Made by a program: the position numbers and the translations under genes. The notes under the pieces are model-generated. The model saw nothing but the letters and a program-made list of their open reading frames with translations, had not been told where the DNA came from and made no database searches. A stretch of DNA of 64,000 nucleotides from Streptomyces flavotricini (GTDB taxonomy: Bacteria; Actinomycetota; Actinomycetes; Streptomycetales; Streptomycetaceae). Shown piece by piece: positions 1-6,579 of this stretch. Location: positions 3,019,576-3,083,575 of the forward strand of contig NZ_JAINUL010000001.1 in NCBI RefSeq assembly GCF_020639365.1, read 5' to 3'. Positions within the stretch are counted from its first letter, which is position 1. Each line of letters starts with the position of its first letter.

Positions 1-170
1 GCCCCGTACGGCGGGGGGGACGGGGTCGAGGGGGGGGGCGGGGACGGGGTCGGGGAGGGCGCGGGGGCCGCGCCGGCGCCCGCGCCCGGGGCGAGGGCGG
101 CCAGCAGCAGCGCGGCGCAGACGGCGGCCGCGCGGCGCCGCGGCGCCGTGACACGTAGCGGATGTCCCAC
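1..170 (-). CDS. N-terminus of a putative secreted protein (runs off the window)
   Basis: A GTG at 168-170 (minus strand) follows a GGAG box 6 nt upstream and opens a frame reading MGHPLRVTAPRRRAAAVCAA, followed by a Leu/Ala-rich core. This has the shape of a Sec signal peptide: arginine-rich n-region, hydrophobic h-region, Ala/Gly c-region. A Pro/Ser/Thr-rich stretch follows, as in linkers of exported actinobacterial proteins. Only 56 codons are in the window, so the mature domain is unknown. The low-complexity G-rich sequence at 1-60 fits a Pro-rich linker or could be partly non-coding. Identity unknown; start moderately supported. Confidence 0.45.
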   Translation of the reverse strand, partial: MGHPLRVTAPRRRAAAVCAALLLAALAPGAGAGAAPAPSPTPSPPPPSTPSPPPYG

Positions 171-272
171 AGCGCGCTCCGTTCGTCGCGGCTGCATCTC
201 CCGAGGCCTGCGAACAGGGTGGCACGCCCCGATCCCCCTCGCACGTCACCCGTCCCGGTCACCCGTCCGCGT

Positions 273-1016
273 CTACGCCTGTGCGGTGGGGCGGACGACG
301 ATGGCGCCGACGTCGACGTTGTCCGGCTGCTCGACGGCGTAGGCGATGGCGCGCGCGATGGCGTCCGGCGGGATCGCGATCGCGTCCATGCGGTCGCGCA
401 CCTGCGCCCGCATCTCCGCGGACATGGAGTCCGGGAAGTCGGTACGCGTGACACCCGGCGAGACGACCGTGACGCGCAGGCTGTCGCCCGCCTCCTGGCG
501 CAGTCCCTCGGAGAGGGTGCGCACGGCGTTCTTGGTGGCGGCGTACACCGCCTGGAGCGGGACGACGCGCAGTCCGGCCGTGGAGACCGTGTTGACGAAG
601 TGCCCGGTGCCCTGCTCGCGGAAGACCGGCAGCGCGGCGGCGATCCCGTACAGGACGCCCTTGAGGTTGACGTCGATCATCCGCTCCCAGTCCTCGACGC
701 GGACCTCGTCGAGGGGGGAGATCAGGCCGATTCCGGCGTTGCCGACGAGGACGTCGAGCCTGCCGAACCGGCCGCGCGCCAGTTCGACGAGCCCGGTCAG
801 GTCCTCGCGCACCGTGACGTCGGTGCGCGTCCAGGCGGCTTCTCCGCCGGCCGCTTCGATGCGGGCGGCCAGGGCCTCGAGCCGCTCCGTGCGGCGCGCC
901 CCGAGGACGACCTTGGCGCCGCGTTCGGCGAGCAGCAGGGCGGTCGCCTCGCCGATACCGCTGCCGGCGCCCGTGATCGCCACGACCTTGCCTTCGATTC
1001 CCGATGTTCCCGACAT
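273..1016 (-). CDS. SDR-family NAD(P)-dependent oxidoreductase
   Basis: A 247-residue classical short-chain dehydrogenase. The cofactor motif TGAGSGIG is at residues 15-22, the NAG strand motif at 93-95, and the catalytic set is N117, S145, Y158, K162 (YxxxK). Length is typical of the family. The ATG at 1016 is chosen over an upstream in-frame start because GGAAGGA lies in front of it and the upstream codons would run through the operator. It is transcribed divergently from the TetR gene at 1160, with paired palindromes between, so that regulator very likely controls it. Substrate cannot be told from sequence. Confidence 0.9.
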   Translation of the reverse strand: MSGTSGIEGKVVAITGAGSGIGEATALLLAERGAKVVLGARRTERLEALAARIEAAGGEAAWTRTDVTVREDLTGLVELARGRFGRLDVLVGNAGIGLISPLDEVRVEDWERMIDVNLKGVLYGIAAALPVFREQGTGHFVNTVSTAGLRVVPLQAVYAATKNAVRTLSEGLRQEAGDSLRVTVVSPGVTRTDFPDSMSAEMRAQVRDRMDAIAIPPDAIARAIAYAVEQPDNVDVGAIVVRPTAQA

Positions 1017-1070
1017 GTTCGGCAGTCCTTCCAGGAGCGATACGGGCAGGCCAGGGCATGCCCTAGAGTC

Positions 1071-1120
1071 AAGTGGAGGCGCCACCACTTATCGCAGGCT
1101 AACTGGGCGCGCCTCCACTT
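1071..1120. promoter_or_regulatory. Twin TetR-type operators between SDR and TetR genes
   Basis: 1071-1090 is a 20-bp near-perfect palindrome (AAGTGGAGGCGCCACCACTT, 18 of 20 symmetric). 1101-1120 carries the same outer half-site: GCGCCTCCACTT at 1109-1120 is the exact complement of AAGTGGAGGCGC at 1071-1082. The two centres are 30 bp apart, about three helical turns. The position in the divergent intergenic region suits autoregulation by the adjacent TetR protein; binding itself is inferred. Confidence 0.65.
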
Positions 1121-1159
1121 AGCAAACGGCGAGAACGAGAGAGAGGACGGCGGTAGCCG

Positions 1160-1741
1160 ATGACCCCGGACGCAGCACGCCCGCTGAGAGCCGACGCGCA
1201 ACGCAACAGGGACAAGATCCTGGCCGCCGCGGTACGGGTGTTCACCGAGGAGGGACTGGACGCGCACCTCGAACGGATCGCCAGGGAAGCGGGCGTGGGC
1301 ACCGCGACCCTGTACCGCAACTTCCCCACCCGCGAGGCGCTCGTCGAGGAGGCCTACCGCAACGAAGTGGCCCGGCTGCGCGACGTCGTCCCCGAGCTGC
1401 TGGCGGCGCAGCCGCCGTACGAGGCGCTGCGCGCGTGGACCCGCCTCTTCATGGACTACGCCACGGCCAAACTGGGCATGGCCGACGCCCTGCGCGCCAT
1501 CGCCGCTTCGGGGAGCAACCCGTACGCCCACAGCCACGACATGATCCGGACCGCCATCGCCGCTCTGATGGACGCGTGCGCCGAAGCGGGCGCGATCCGG
1601 AGCGACATCGGCCCGACCGACATGTTCGCGGCCCTCGCCGGCATCGCCCTCACCTCGGCGCAACCCGAACAGCGCGAGCAGGCCGAACGCCTCCTGGACC
1701 TCACCCTGGACGGACTCAGACCCCCTCGATGGCCGCGATGA
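1160..1741 (+). CDS. TetR/AcrR-family transcriptional regulator
   Basis: A 193-residue regulator with an N-terminal TetR helix-turn-helix at about residues 18-62 (RDKILAAAVRVFTEEGLDAH, then GVGTATLYRNFPTREALVEE). The C-terminal ligand domain is helical and generic. It lies head-to-head with the SDR gene, with twin palindromes in the 143-bp gap, which points to local control of the oxidoreductase and of itself. The last 26 bp overlap, tail to tail, the remnant frame on the minus strand. Confidence 0.9.
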   Translation: MTPDAARPLRADAQRNRDKILAAAVRVFTEEGLDAHLERIAREAGVGTATLYRNFPTREALVEEAYRNEVARLRDVVPELLAAQPPYEALRAWTRLFMDYATAKLGMADALRAIAASGSNPYAHSHDMIRTAIAALMDACAEAGAIRSDIGPTDMFAALAGIALTSAQPEQREQAERLLDLTLDGLRPPRWPR

Positions 1742-2178
1742 CCGCACGTGCCCACGCGGCGGGCGGCGGGGTGTCCAGGAGGGCGGCGAGGCGGGCGGTG
1801 TGCGCCCGCCGTTGCGCGGGGGACATCGCCACCGCGATGCGCAGCTTCTCCACCATGTCCGTTGGGGCTGGCCGGCGGCCGCCCGTGTCCCTCGTACCGC
1901 TGCCACGGCGGACGGTGGTATCCGATCACCACGCGCCGGGGGCGCCGCAGCCGCACCCAGCCGAGCCGTTCCCGTACGTGCAGTACGGCGGCGGCGCCGT
2001 CGAGTGCCGGGTGGTGGACCAGGTACGCGGCGGCCAGGTAGCAGGAGCAACGGCCCTGCTGTGCCACGGAGTCCTGGTGCACGAGTCGATCCTCGGTGGC
2101 ACGGCAGTACCCCTTCCTGTGAACGGGCAGCTGCTCCAGCGTTGCCCCGGGCGGCGCGCGGGCGCCTCGGGAGCGCAC
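1716..2178 (-). pseudogene. Short coding remnants in two frames, unrecognised
   Basis: Two minus-strand stretches have Streptomyces-like third-base bias but no complete gene. About 2110-1870 reads through CYLAAAYLVHHPALDGAA and RRVVIGYHRPPWQRYEG. From 1856 to the stop at 1716 a different frame reads MVEKLRIAVAMSPAQRR and ends AWARAVIAAIEGV. The second piece loosely resembles the C-terminal helices of family-20 glycosyltransferases (OtsA-like), but this is by eye only. The frame change near 1860-1900 suggests decay, or alternatively two tiny unrelated genes. No strong ribosome site was seen. Confidence 0.3.
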
Positions 2179-2206
2179 GCGGCTCGGCCGTTGGAGTGAC
2201 GCCCGG

Positions 2207-3244
2207 CTACCGCCGGGGCGCCGAGTCGGCCGGCCCGGTGAGGAGGCGTTGGAGCCAGTGGGTGCGGGTTTCGCGGGCGGCTCGGGTGAGGGCGGCCGCG
2301 GGGGCCAGGCCGTCGAAGCCGTGGCAGGCGCCGGGCCAGACGTGGAGTTCGGCCTGGCCGCCGGCCTGCCAGATGGCGTTCGCGTACGCCACGTCCTCGT
2401 CGCGGTAGATCTCGGCCGATCCGACCTCGATGAAGGCGGGCGGGAGTCCGGAGAGGTCCGTGGCGCGGGCGGGTGCGGCGTAGGGCGGCAGGTCCGCGGC
2501 GCCGCGGCGGTCGCCCAGCAGGGCCTGCCAGCCCGTGGTGCTGGAGGTGAGGTCCCATACGCCGGAGCCGGTCATCTGGTGGCTGGAGAAGGTGGCGCCG
2601 CGGTCGTCGAGCATGGGGCAGAGCAGCAGTTGGCCCAGGGGGACGGGCCCGCCGCGGTCGCGGGTCAGGAGGGCGAGGGCCGCGGCGAGGCCGCCGCCGG
2701 CGCTCTTGCCGCCGATGACGATGCGGTCGGGGTCGATGCCGAGTTCGCCGGCGTGGCCGGCCGCCCAGACGAGACCGGCGTAGCAGTCCTCCAGGGGTTC
2801 GGGGTACCGCGCCCGCGGCGCGAGCCGGTACTCGACGGAGACGACGGCCAGCTCCAGCGGGAGGGCCCATTCGCGCAGGATCCGCGGCAGCACGGACCAG
2901 GCGTTGCCCATGACCATGCCGCCGCCGTGCAGGTAGTAGAGGAGGGGCAGCGGCCGCCCCGCGAGAGCGGACGGGCGGGCGCCGACCAGGGTGACGGCGG
3001 GGGCGCCCGGCGCTCCCGGGACCTGGAACTCCGTCACCTCGAAGCGGCCGTCCGCGCACAGGTCCTCGGCGGTCGGGCGGGGCCGGGACGTGGCGTCCCG
3101 CTCCTGCCGGGCGGCGAGGTTCTCCGGGGTGATCGGCTCCCGCGACTCCTCGTCCAGGGCCGCGAGCGCGACGGCCAGTTCGGGGTCGAAGGGGGGTGCG
3201 GGCAGCCCTGTCGGCGACTGGTTTCCTGGTCCGATGAGAGCCAT
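2207..3244 (-). CDS. Alpha/beta hydrolase, hormone-sensitive-lipase-type esterase
   Basis: A 345-residue serine esterase. The oxyanion motif HGGG is at 106-109 and the nucleophile elbow GKSAG has S181. The acid is probably D282 in YRDED and the base H308 in CHGFDG. The order and spacing are those of the HSL (family IV) esterases, which hydrolyse short acyl esters. There is no signal peptide, so it should be cytoplasmic. The ribosome site in front of the ATG at 3244 is weak. It is transcribed away from the membrane-protein gene at 3390; a perfect 14-bp palindrome lies between. Confidence 0.88.
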   Translation of the reverse strand: MALIGPGNQSPTGLPAPPFDPELAVALAALDEESREPITPENLAARQERDATSRPRPTAEDLCADGRFEVTEFQVPGAPGAPAVTLVGARPSALAGRPLPLLYYLHGGGMVMGNAWSVLPRILREWALPLELAVVSVEYRLAPRARYPEPLEDCYAGLVWAAGHAGELGIDPDRIVIGGKSAGGGLAAALALLTRDRGGPVPLGQLLLCPMLDDRGATFSSHQMTGSGVWDLTSSTTGWQALLGDRRGAADLPPYAAPARATDLSGLPPAFIEVGSAEIYRDEDVAYANAIWQAGGQAELHVWPGACHGFDGLAPAAALTRAARETRTHWLQRLLTGPADSAPRR

Positions 3245-3290
3245 GCGTCTTATCCCATCACACCGTCAGACGGCGTCGGCCGGACGGCAC

Positions 3291-3304
3291 ATGACAGCTG
3301 TCAT
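3291..3304. promoter_or_regulatory. Perfect 14-bp palindrome (operator candidate)
   Basis: ATGACAGCTGTCAT is fully symmetric and lies 47 bp upstream of the esterase start and 86 bp upstream of the divergent gene at 3390. Its 10-bp core GACAGCTGTC recurs at 52680-52689 in the proline-catabolism promoter region. A second small palindrome, GTGATCATCAC, is at 3358-3368. Confidence 0.45.
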
Positions 3305-3389
3305 ACGGCACGGGTGACCCGGGGCTCTGCCCCGAGGTCCCTCACCCCGGCCAGACTGTGATCATCACACCGATCACGGGGGCGACAGC

Positions 3390-3839
3390 ATGAACATCCT
3401 GGAGAAGAAGACCGGGGACGCGCCGGCCGAGGCGATCGACACCGGCGCCCTGACTCCGGCCGACTACCGGCTGCCCCTCTGGTTCTTCGGCTTCGAGGGC
3501 GTGCTCGCGGCCGCCTTCGACATCCTGAAGGCCTTCCCCACGGTCTGGCCCGTGCTGCTGGTCCTGCTGGCCGTGAACATCGTCGTCTCGCTGACGATGA
3601 TGCGCAGGCGGATCAAGCTCGCCAAGGCGCTGTGGCGCGGCAAGGAGACCCGCAAGCTCGCCTTCGCGCTCATCGCCCTGCGGGTCGGCAGCCACTTCGC
3701 CCTGAACGCCGTGGGCCTGGCCGTGACCTCGACGCTCGGCCACGTGCTCTTCGCCCTCGTCATGAGCGCGATGACGATCGGCGTGCTGGCCTACTCCCAG
3801 GAGACCGCAGTCCGCGCCCTGAGCCAGTCCGCGCCCTGA
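3390..3839 (+). CDS. Small integral membrane protein, function unknown
   Basis: A 149-residue protein with a hydrophilic N-terminus (about 30 residues) and three to four predicted membrane segments near residues 32-48, 49-67, 90-110 and 115-133, separated by a basic loop MMRRRIKLAKALWRGKETRK. I do not recognise a catalytic motif or a family. Codon use is native. It converges on the SnoaL-like gene at 3859 with only 19 bp between. The start is the first ATG; its ribosome site is poor. Confidence 0.7.
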   Translation: MNILEKKTGDAPAEAIDTGALTPADYRLPLWFFGFEGVLAAAFDILKAFPTVWPVLLVLLAVNIVVSLTMMRRRIKLAKALWRGKETRKLAFALIALRVGSHFALNAVGLAVTSTLGHVLFALVMSAMTIGVLAYSQETAVRALSQSAP

Positions 3840-3858
3840 GCCGCTCCGCGGAAACCGT

Positions 3859-4251
3859 CTAGCGGGCGCTGCCGATGTTGCGGTCGGCGGCGGAGCCCTC
3901 GAGCATCAGGGTGGTCTCCTCGATGCGGTCGAACCGGCCGTCGGGGGCGAGGTCGGCGAACACGTAGACCTCCATGCGCACGGTCGAGCCGTCCTTCTTC
4001 GTGATGTGGGCGGTGTGCCGGTCGGCGTACTTGCCGCCGTCGTACAGCTCCTCGTGGACCACGACGTGGCCGTCGGCCACCACGCCGCGGACGTGCTTGA
4101 TGTGCTCTACGAACCCGGCGCGGTCGGCCCACTCCCCGTCCGTGCGCTGGCGGTATTGCGGGGTGAAGTGGCGGTCGGCGGCCTCCTCGACGGTCAGGTC
4201 GCGGTTGAAGATCAGGTCGTTGAGGGCGGCCTCTATACCGGTGCGGTTCAT
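3859..4251 (-). CDS. SnoaL-like / NTF2-fold protein
   Basis: A 130-residue polyketide-cyclase-like (SnoaL/NTF2) domain. It has the family pattern of an N-terminal helix, AADRHFTPQYRQR, then GFVEHIKHVRG and a beta-rich C-terminal half with TAHITKKDGSTVRMEVYVFA. Members bind or modify small hydrophobic molecules, but many have no known activity. The ATG at 4251 is preceded by AAGGAA. It is divergent from the MarR gene at 4362 and shares a region with two identical-half-site palindromes, so MarR control is likely. Confidence 0.8.
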   Translation of the reverse strand: MNRTGIEAALNDLIFNRDLTVEEAADRHFTPQYRQRTDGEWADRAGFVEHIKHVRGVVADGHVVVHEELYDGGKYADRHTAHITKKDGSTVRMEVYVFADLAPDGRFDRIEETTLMLEGSAADRNIGSAR

Positions 4252-4291
4252 GGGATTTCCTTACGGGCGAGGGAATGAAGGAGGAAGAAAT

Positions 4292-4349
4292 GCGTGCGCT
4301 TCGCACGCTTCTCCTTCACTGTAGCAGCAACAGCGTGCGCGGCGCACGC
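4292..4349. promoter_or_regulatory. Paired MarR operators and -10 box of the marR gene
   Basis: Two 17-bp palindromes share the half-site GCGTGCGC. 4292-4308 (GCGTGCGCTTCGCACGC) has one mismatch and 4333-4349 (GCGTGCGCGGCGCACGC) is perfect; centres are 41 bp apart. TATTCT at 4350-4355 is a good -10 whose start point would fall at or next to the GTG at 4362, predicting a leaderless mRNA. The perfect palindrome abuts this -10, so binding there should repress the regulator. Confidence 0.65.
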
Positions 4350-4361
4350 TATTCTTGGGGG

Positions 4362-4805
4362 GTGGAGAACCAAGCAGGTCACGAGATCGCGGACGCGCTG
4401 GGCATGCTGCTCAGGCGCAGTACGCGCACGCAGTTGCACCGGCGGCTCACCGAGGGCATGGGCGAGGCGGTGGACGAGCTGACGTACCCGGTCCTCAGCA
4501 CCCTGGCCCGGACCGGCCCCCGCAGCGCCGCCGACCTGGCCCCCGACGTCGGGGTCGACCGCTCCGGCGTCACCCGCCGCGCCTCCCGCCTGGAGGCCGC
4601 CGGCCTCATCCGCCGCGAGCCGGACCCCGCCGACGGGCGCGCGTACCTGCTCGTCCTCACGGAGGAGGGCCGGGCCGCGGTGGCGGAACTCCGGGACCGC
4701 CTGGCCGCGCACATCATGGCGAGCCTCTCCTCGTGGCCCCCGGGCGAGGCCGAACGCTTCGCCCACGACCTGCACCGTTTCATGACCGGGGGGCCGTTCT
4801 CCTAG
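4362..4805 (+). CDS. MarR-family transcriptional regulator
   Basis: A 147-residue winged-helix regulator: LTYPVLSTLARTGPRSAADL, then VDRSGVTRRASRLEAAGLI as the recognition helix and PADGRAYLLVLTEEGR as the wing. GTG at 4362 is preferred to an in-frame ATG at 4275 because the extra 29 codons would cover the two palindromes and the -10 box. It is divergent from the SnoaL-like gene, its likely target. Ligand unknown. Confidence 0.88.
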   Translation: MENQAGHEIADALGMLLRRSTRTQLHRRLTEGMGEAVDELTYPVLSTLARTGPRSAADLAPDVGVDRSGVTRRASRLEAAGLIRREPDPADGRAYLLVLTEEGRAAVAELRDRLAAHIMASLSSWPPGEAERFAHDLHRFMTGGPFS

Positions 4806-4850
4806 GCCGGGTGTCCGACGGGCCACTCGAACCGGGGCGAGCCGCCTGCC

Positions 4851-4890
4851 CGTATCGCGGGCTTGTCGCGGGCATATCGCGGGCGTATCG
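4851..4890. repeat. 11-bp tandem iteron, 3.6 copies
   Basis: CGTATCGCGGG, CTTGTCGCGGG, CATATCGCGGG and CGTATCG follow one another with no gap, about one helical turn per unit. The array ends 46 bp upstream of the vanZ-like start at 4937. Same-face direct repeats in a promoter region suggest a cooperative binding site, but no binding factor is indicated. Confidence 0.55.
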
Positions 4891-4936
4891 AAAAGCGCAT
4901 ACGGCGCCGCAACAGCCCTCCGTCTCCCATGGGGGC

Positions 4937-5638
4937 ATGAACCACGACGCATCCCTGTCGGCTCCGGCCCGCCGTGCGCGCGGCGGCGTGCTCCTCGGCC
5001 TCGCGGCACTCGGCCTGGCGGGCGCCCTGTTCGTCCTGCGCCGGCCGCTCATGATGTCCGCTCCGCGGTGCCTGGCCGGGCGGTGGCACGGCTGCTACGA
5101 CACGTTCAACGGGGTCGTGCTCATGACGCTGGTCACGCTGCCGCCGGCCGTACTGGTGGCGTGGGCCCTGGCCCGGCGCCGGCGGGACGCCGTCGGCGCC
5201 GCCACGGCACGGCGGATCTCCCTGGCCGACGTGGGCATGGTGCACGGGACCGTTCCGTTCCTCTGGCTGACCATGATGCCGGGCGCCGCGCCCGGTACCG
5301 CCCCCGCCCGGGTGAGCCTGGTGCCGCTGCGGGACCTGGTCACGATGGGGCCGCTCGGGATCGTCGGCAACCTGCTGGTCTTCGCGGCGCTCGGGGCCTT
5401 CGCCCCGATGCGGTTCGCCGCCGTGGCGTCCCTGCCGCGGATCCTGGCGCTCGGGGCGGGCTGCTCGGCCCTGGTCGAGACCGCGCAGTACGTCCTGCGG
5501 CTGGACCGGGTGTCCTCCGTCGACGACGTACTGGTCAACGCCGCCGGCGCCGTACTGGCCGGGCTGGCGTCGCGCCGCTGGTGGCGCGCGCCCTCGCGCG
5601 GGTCCGCGCACACGCCGGCGACGTGTCCCGCCGCCTAA
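4937..5638 (+). CDS. VanZ-family membrane protein
   Basis: A 233-residue polytopic protein with about five membrane segments (near residues 17-35, 58-78, 97-115, 133-155 and 163-180). It has the VanZ hallmark VSLVPLRD (residues about 125-132), then GNLLVFAALGAFAPMRF and LVETAQYVLRLDRVSSVDDV. VanZ proteins are linked to glycopeptide tolerance, but most streptomycete members have no proven role. ATG at 4937 follows a GGGGG run. The stop codon lies at the left edge of a MITE-like repeat, so the last residues may be altered. Confidence 0.85.
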   Translation: MNHDASLSAPARRARGGVLLGLAALGLAGALFVLRRPLMMSAPRCLAGRWHGCYDTFNGVVLMTLVTLPPAVLVAWALARRRRDAVGAATARRISLADVGMVHGTVPFLWLTMMPGAAPGTAPARVSLVPLRDLVTMGPLGIVGNLLVFAALGAFAPMRFAAVASLPRILALGAGCSALVETAQYVLRLDRVSSVDDVLVNAAGAVLAGLASRRWWRAPSRGSAHTPATCPAA

Positions 5639-5808
5639 GGGCTGTCCCGCGATCCGCGGTGGGTCAGCGCGCGGCGTCAGATGGGGTGCATCGCAAGGCG
5701 AAGGGTCGTCCTCATACCGGGCCCCGGGCGTATGCGGGCGATCCCGACAGCGCGGCGAGGTGCCGTAGCCGGCGCCGCGCGCCCGCCGGGGATCACGGGA
5801 CAGCCCTT
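5637..5808. mobile_element. MITE-like element with 23-bp terminal inverted repeats, no transposase
   Basis: The left end AAGGGCTGTCCCGCGATCC(GCGG) at 5637-5659 matches the complement of the right end at 5786-5808 at 21 of 23 positions. The interior (about 125 bp) has no gene. GGGCTGTCCCG ends resemble those of IS5-type elements common in Streptomyces, from memory. I find no clear target duplication: the flanks are gcct and gggg. The element separates vanZ from the two-component genes. Confidence 0.55.
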
Positions 5809-5810
5809 GG

Positions 5811-5868
5811 GGGGTGTCCCGCCGATCGGGCCGGGCTCGCGGGGTCGGCCCGACCGACAAGACACCCC
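5811..5868. repeat. Long imperfect hairpin next to the MITE
   Basis: GGGGTGTCCCGCCGATCGGG at 5811-5830 pairs with the complementary arm ending GACACCCC at 5861-5868, with three to five mismatches and a loop near 5836-5842. It ends 12 bp before the response-regulator start. It could be a terminator for vanZ, a second small palindromic repeat element, or part of the regulator promoter. Confidence 0.4.
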
Positions 5869-5880
5869 TAGGCTTCCGAC

Positions 5881-6579
5881 ATGCGCGTACTGATCGTGGA
5901 GGACGAGCCCTACCTGGCCGAGGCCGTCCGTGACGGCCTGCGGCTGGAGGCGATCGCCGCCGACATCGCCGGCGACGGCGACTCGGCCCTGGAACTGCTC
6001 GGCGTCCACTCCTACGACCTCGCGGTCCTCGACCGCGACATCCCCGGCCCCTCCGGCGACGAGGTCGCCCGGCGCATCGTCGCCTCCGGCAGCGGCATCC
6101 CGATCCTCATGCTCACCGCCGCCGACCGGATCGACGACAAGGCCTCCGGGTTCGGGCTCGGCGCCGACGACTACCTCACCAAGCCGTTCGACCTGCGGGA
6201 ACTCGTCCTGCGGCTGAGGGCCCTCGACCGCAGGCGCGCGCACGCCCGGCCCCCGGTCCGCGAACTCGCGGGCCTGCGGCTCGACCCGTTCCGCCGGGAG
6301 GTCTTCCGCGACGGACGCCACGTCGCGCTCACCCGCAAGCAGTTCGCGGTGCTGGAAGTCCTCGCCGCCGCCGAGGGCGGGGTCGTCAGTGCCGAAGAGC
6401 TGCTGGAACGGGCCTGGGACGAGAACGCCGACCCCCTCACCAACGCCGTGCGCATCACCGTCTGCGCACTGCGCAAGCGGCTCGGCGAACCGTGGGTGAT
6501 CGCCACGGTGCCCGGCGTCGGCTACCGGATCGACGCCGGTACGGACACCACCGACCCCGGCCGTACGCCGCGTGGATAG
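5881..6579 (+). CDS. OmpR/PhoB-family response regulator
   Basis: A 232-residue regulator. The receiver domain (1-115) has the acidic pocket E7-D8, phospho-acceptor D51 in AVLDRDIPG, the switch Thr in MLTAAD and Lys in TKPF. The C-terminal winged helix (about 130-220) contains LTRKQFAVLEVLAAAEGG and ITVCALRKRLGEP. It resembles VanR-like regulators of envelope stress. It overlaps the following kinase by 8 bp (GTG inside its last codons), so the pair is translationally coupled. A palindrome-rich region of 240 bp separates it from vanZ. Confidence 0.93.
   Translation: MRVLIVEDEPYLAEAVRDGLRLEAIAADIAGDGDSALELLGVHSYDLAVLDRDIPGPSGDEVARRIVASGSGIPILMLTAADRIDDKASGFGLGADDYLTKPFDLRELVLRLRALDRRRAHARPPVRELAGLRLDPFRREVFRDGRHVALTRKQFAVLEVLAAAEGGVVSAEELLERAWDENADPLTNAVRITVCALRKRLGEPWVIATVPGVGYRIDAGTDTTDPGRTPRG

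Noticed and set aside
4275..4361. Upstream ATG as the marR start
   Set aside because: The extra codons would cover both operators and the -10 box; the GTG at 4362 fits better.
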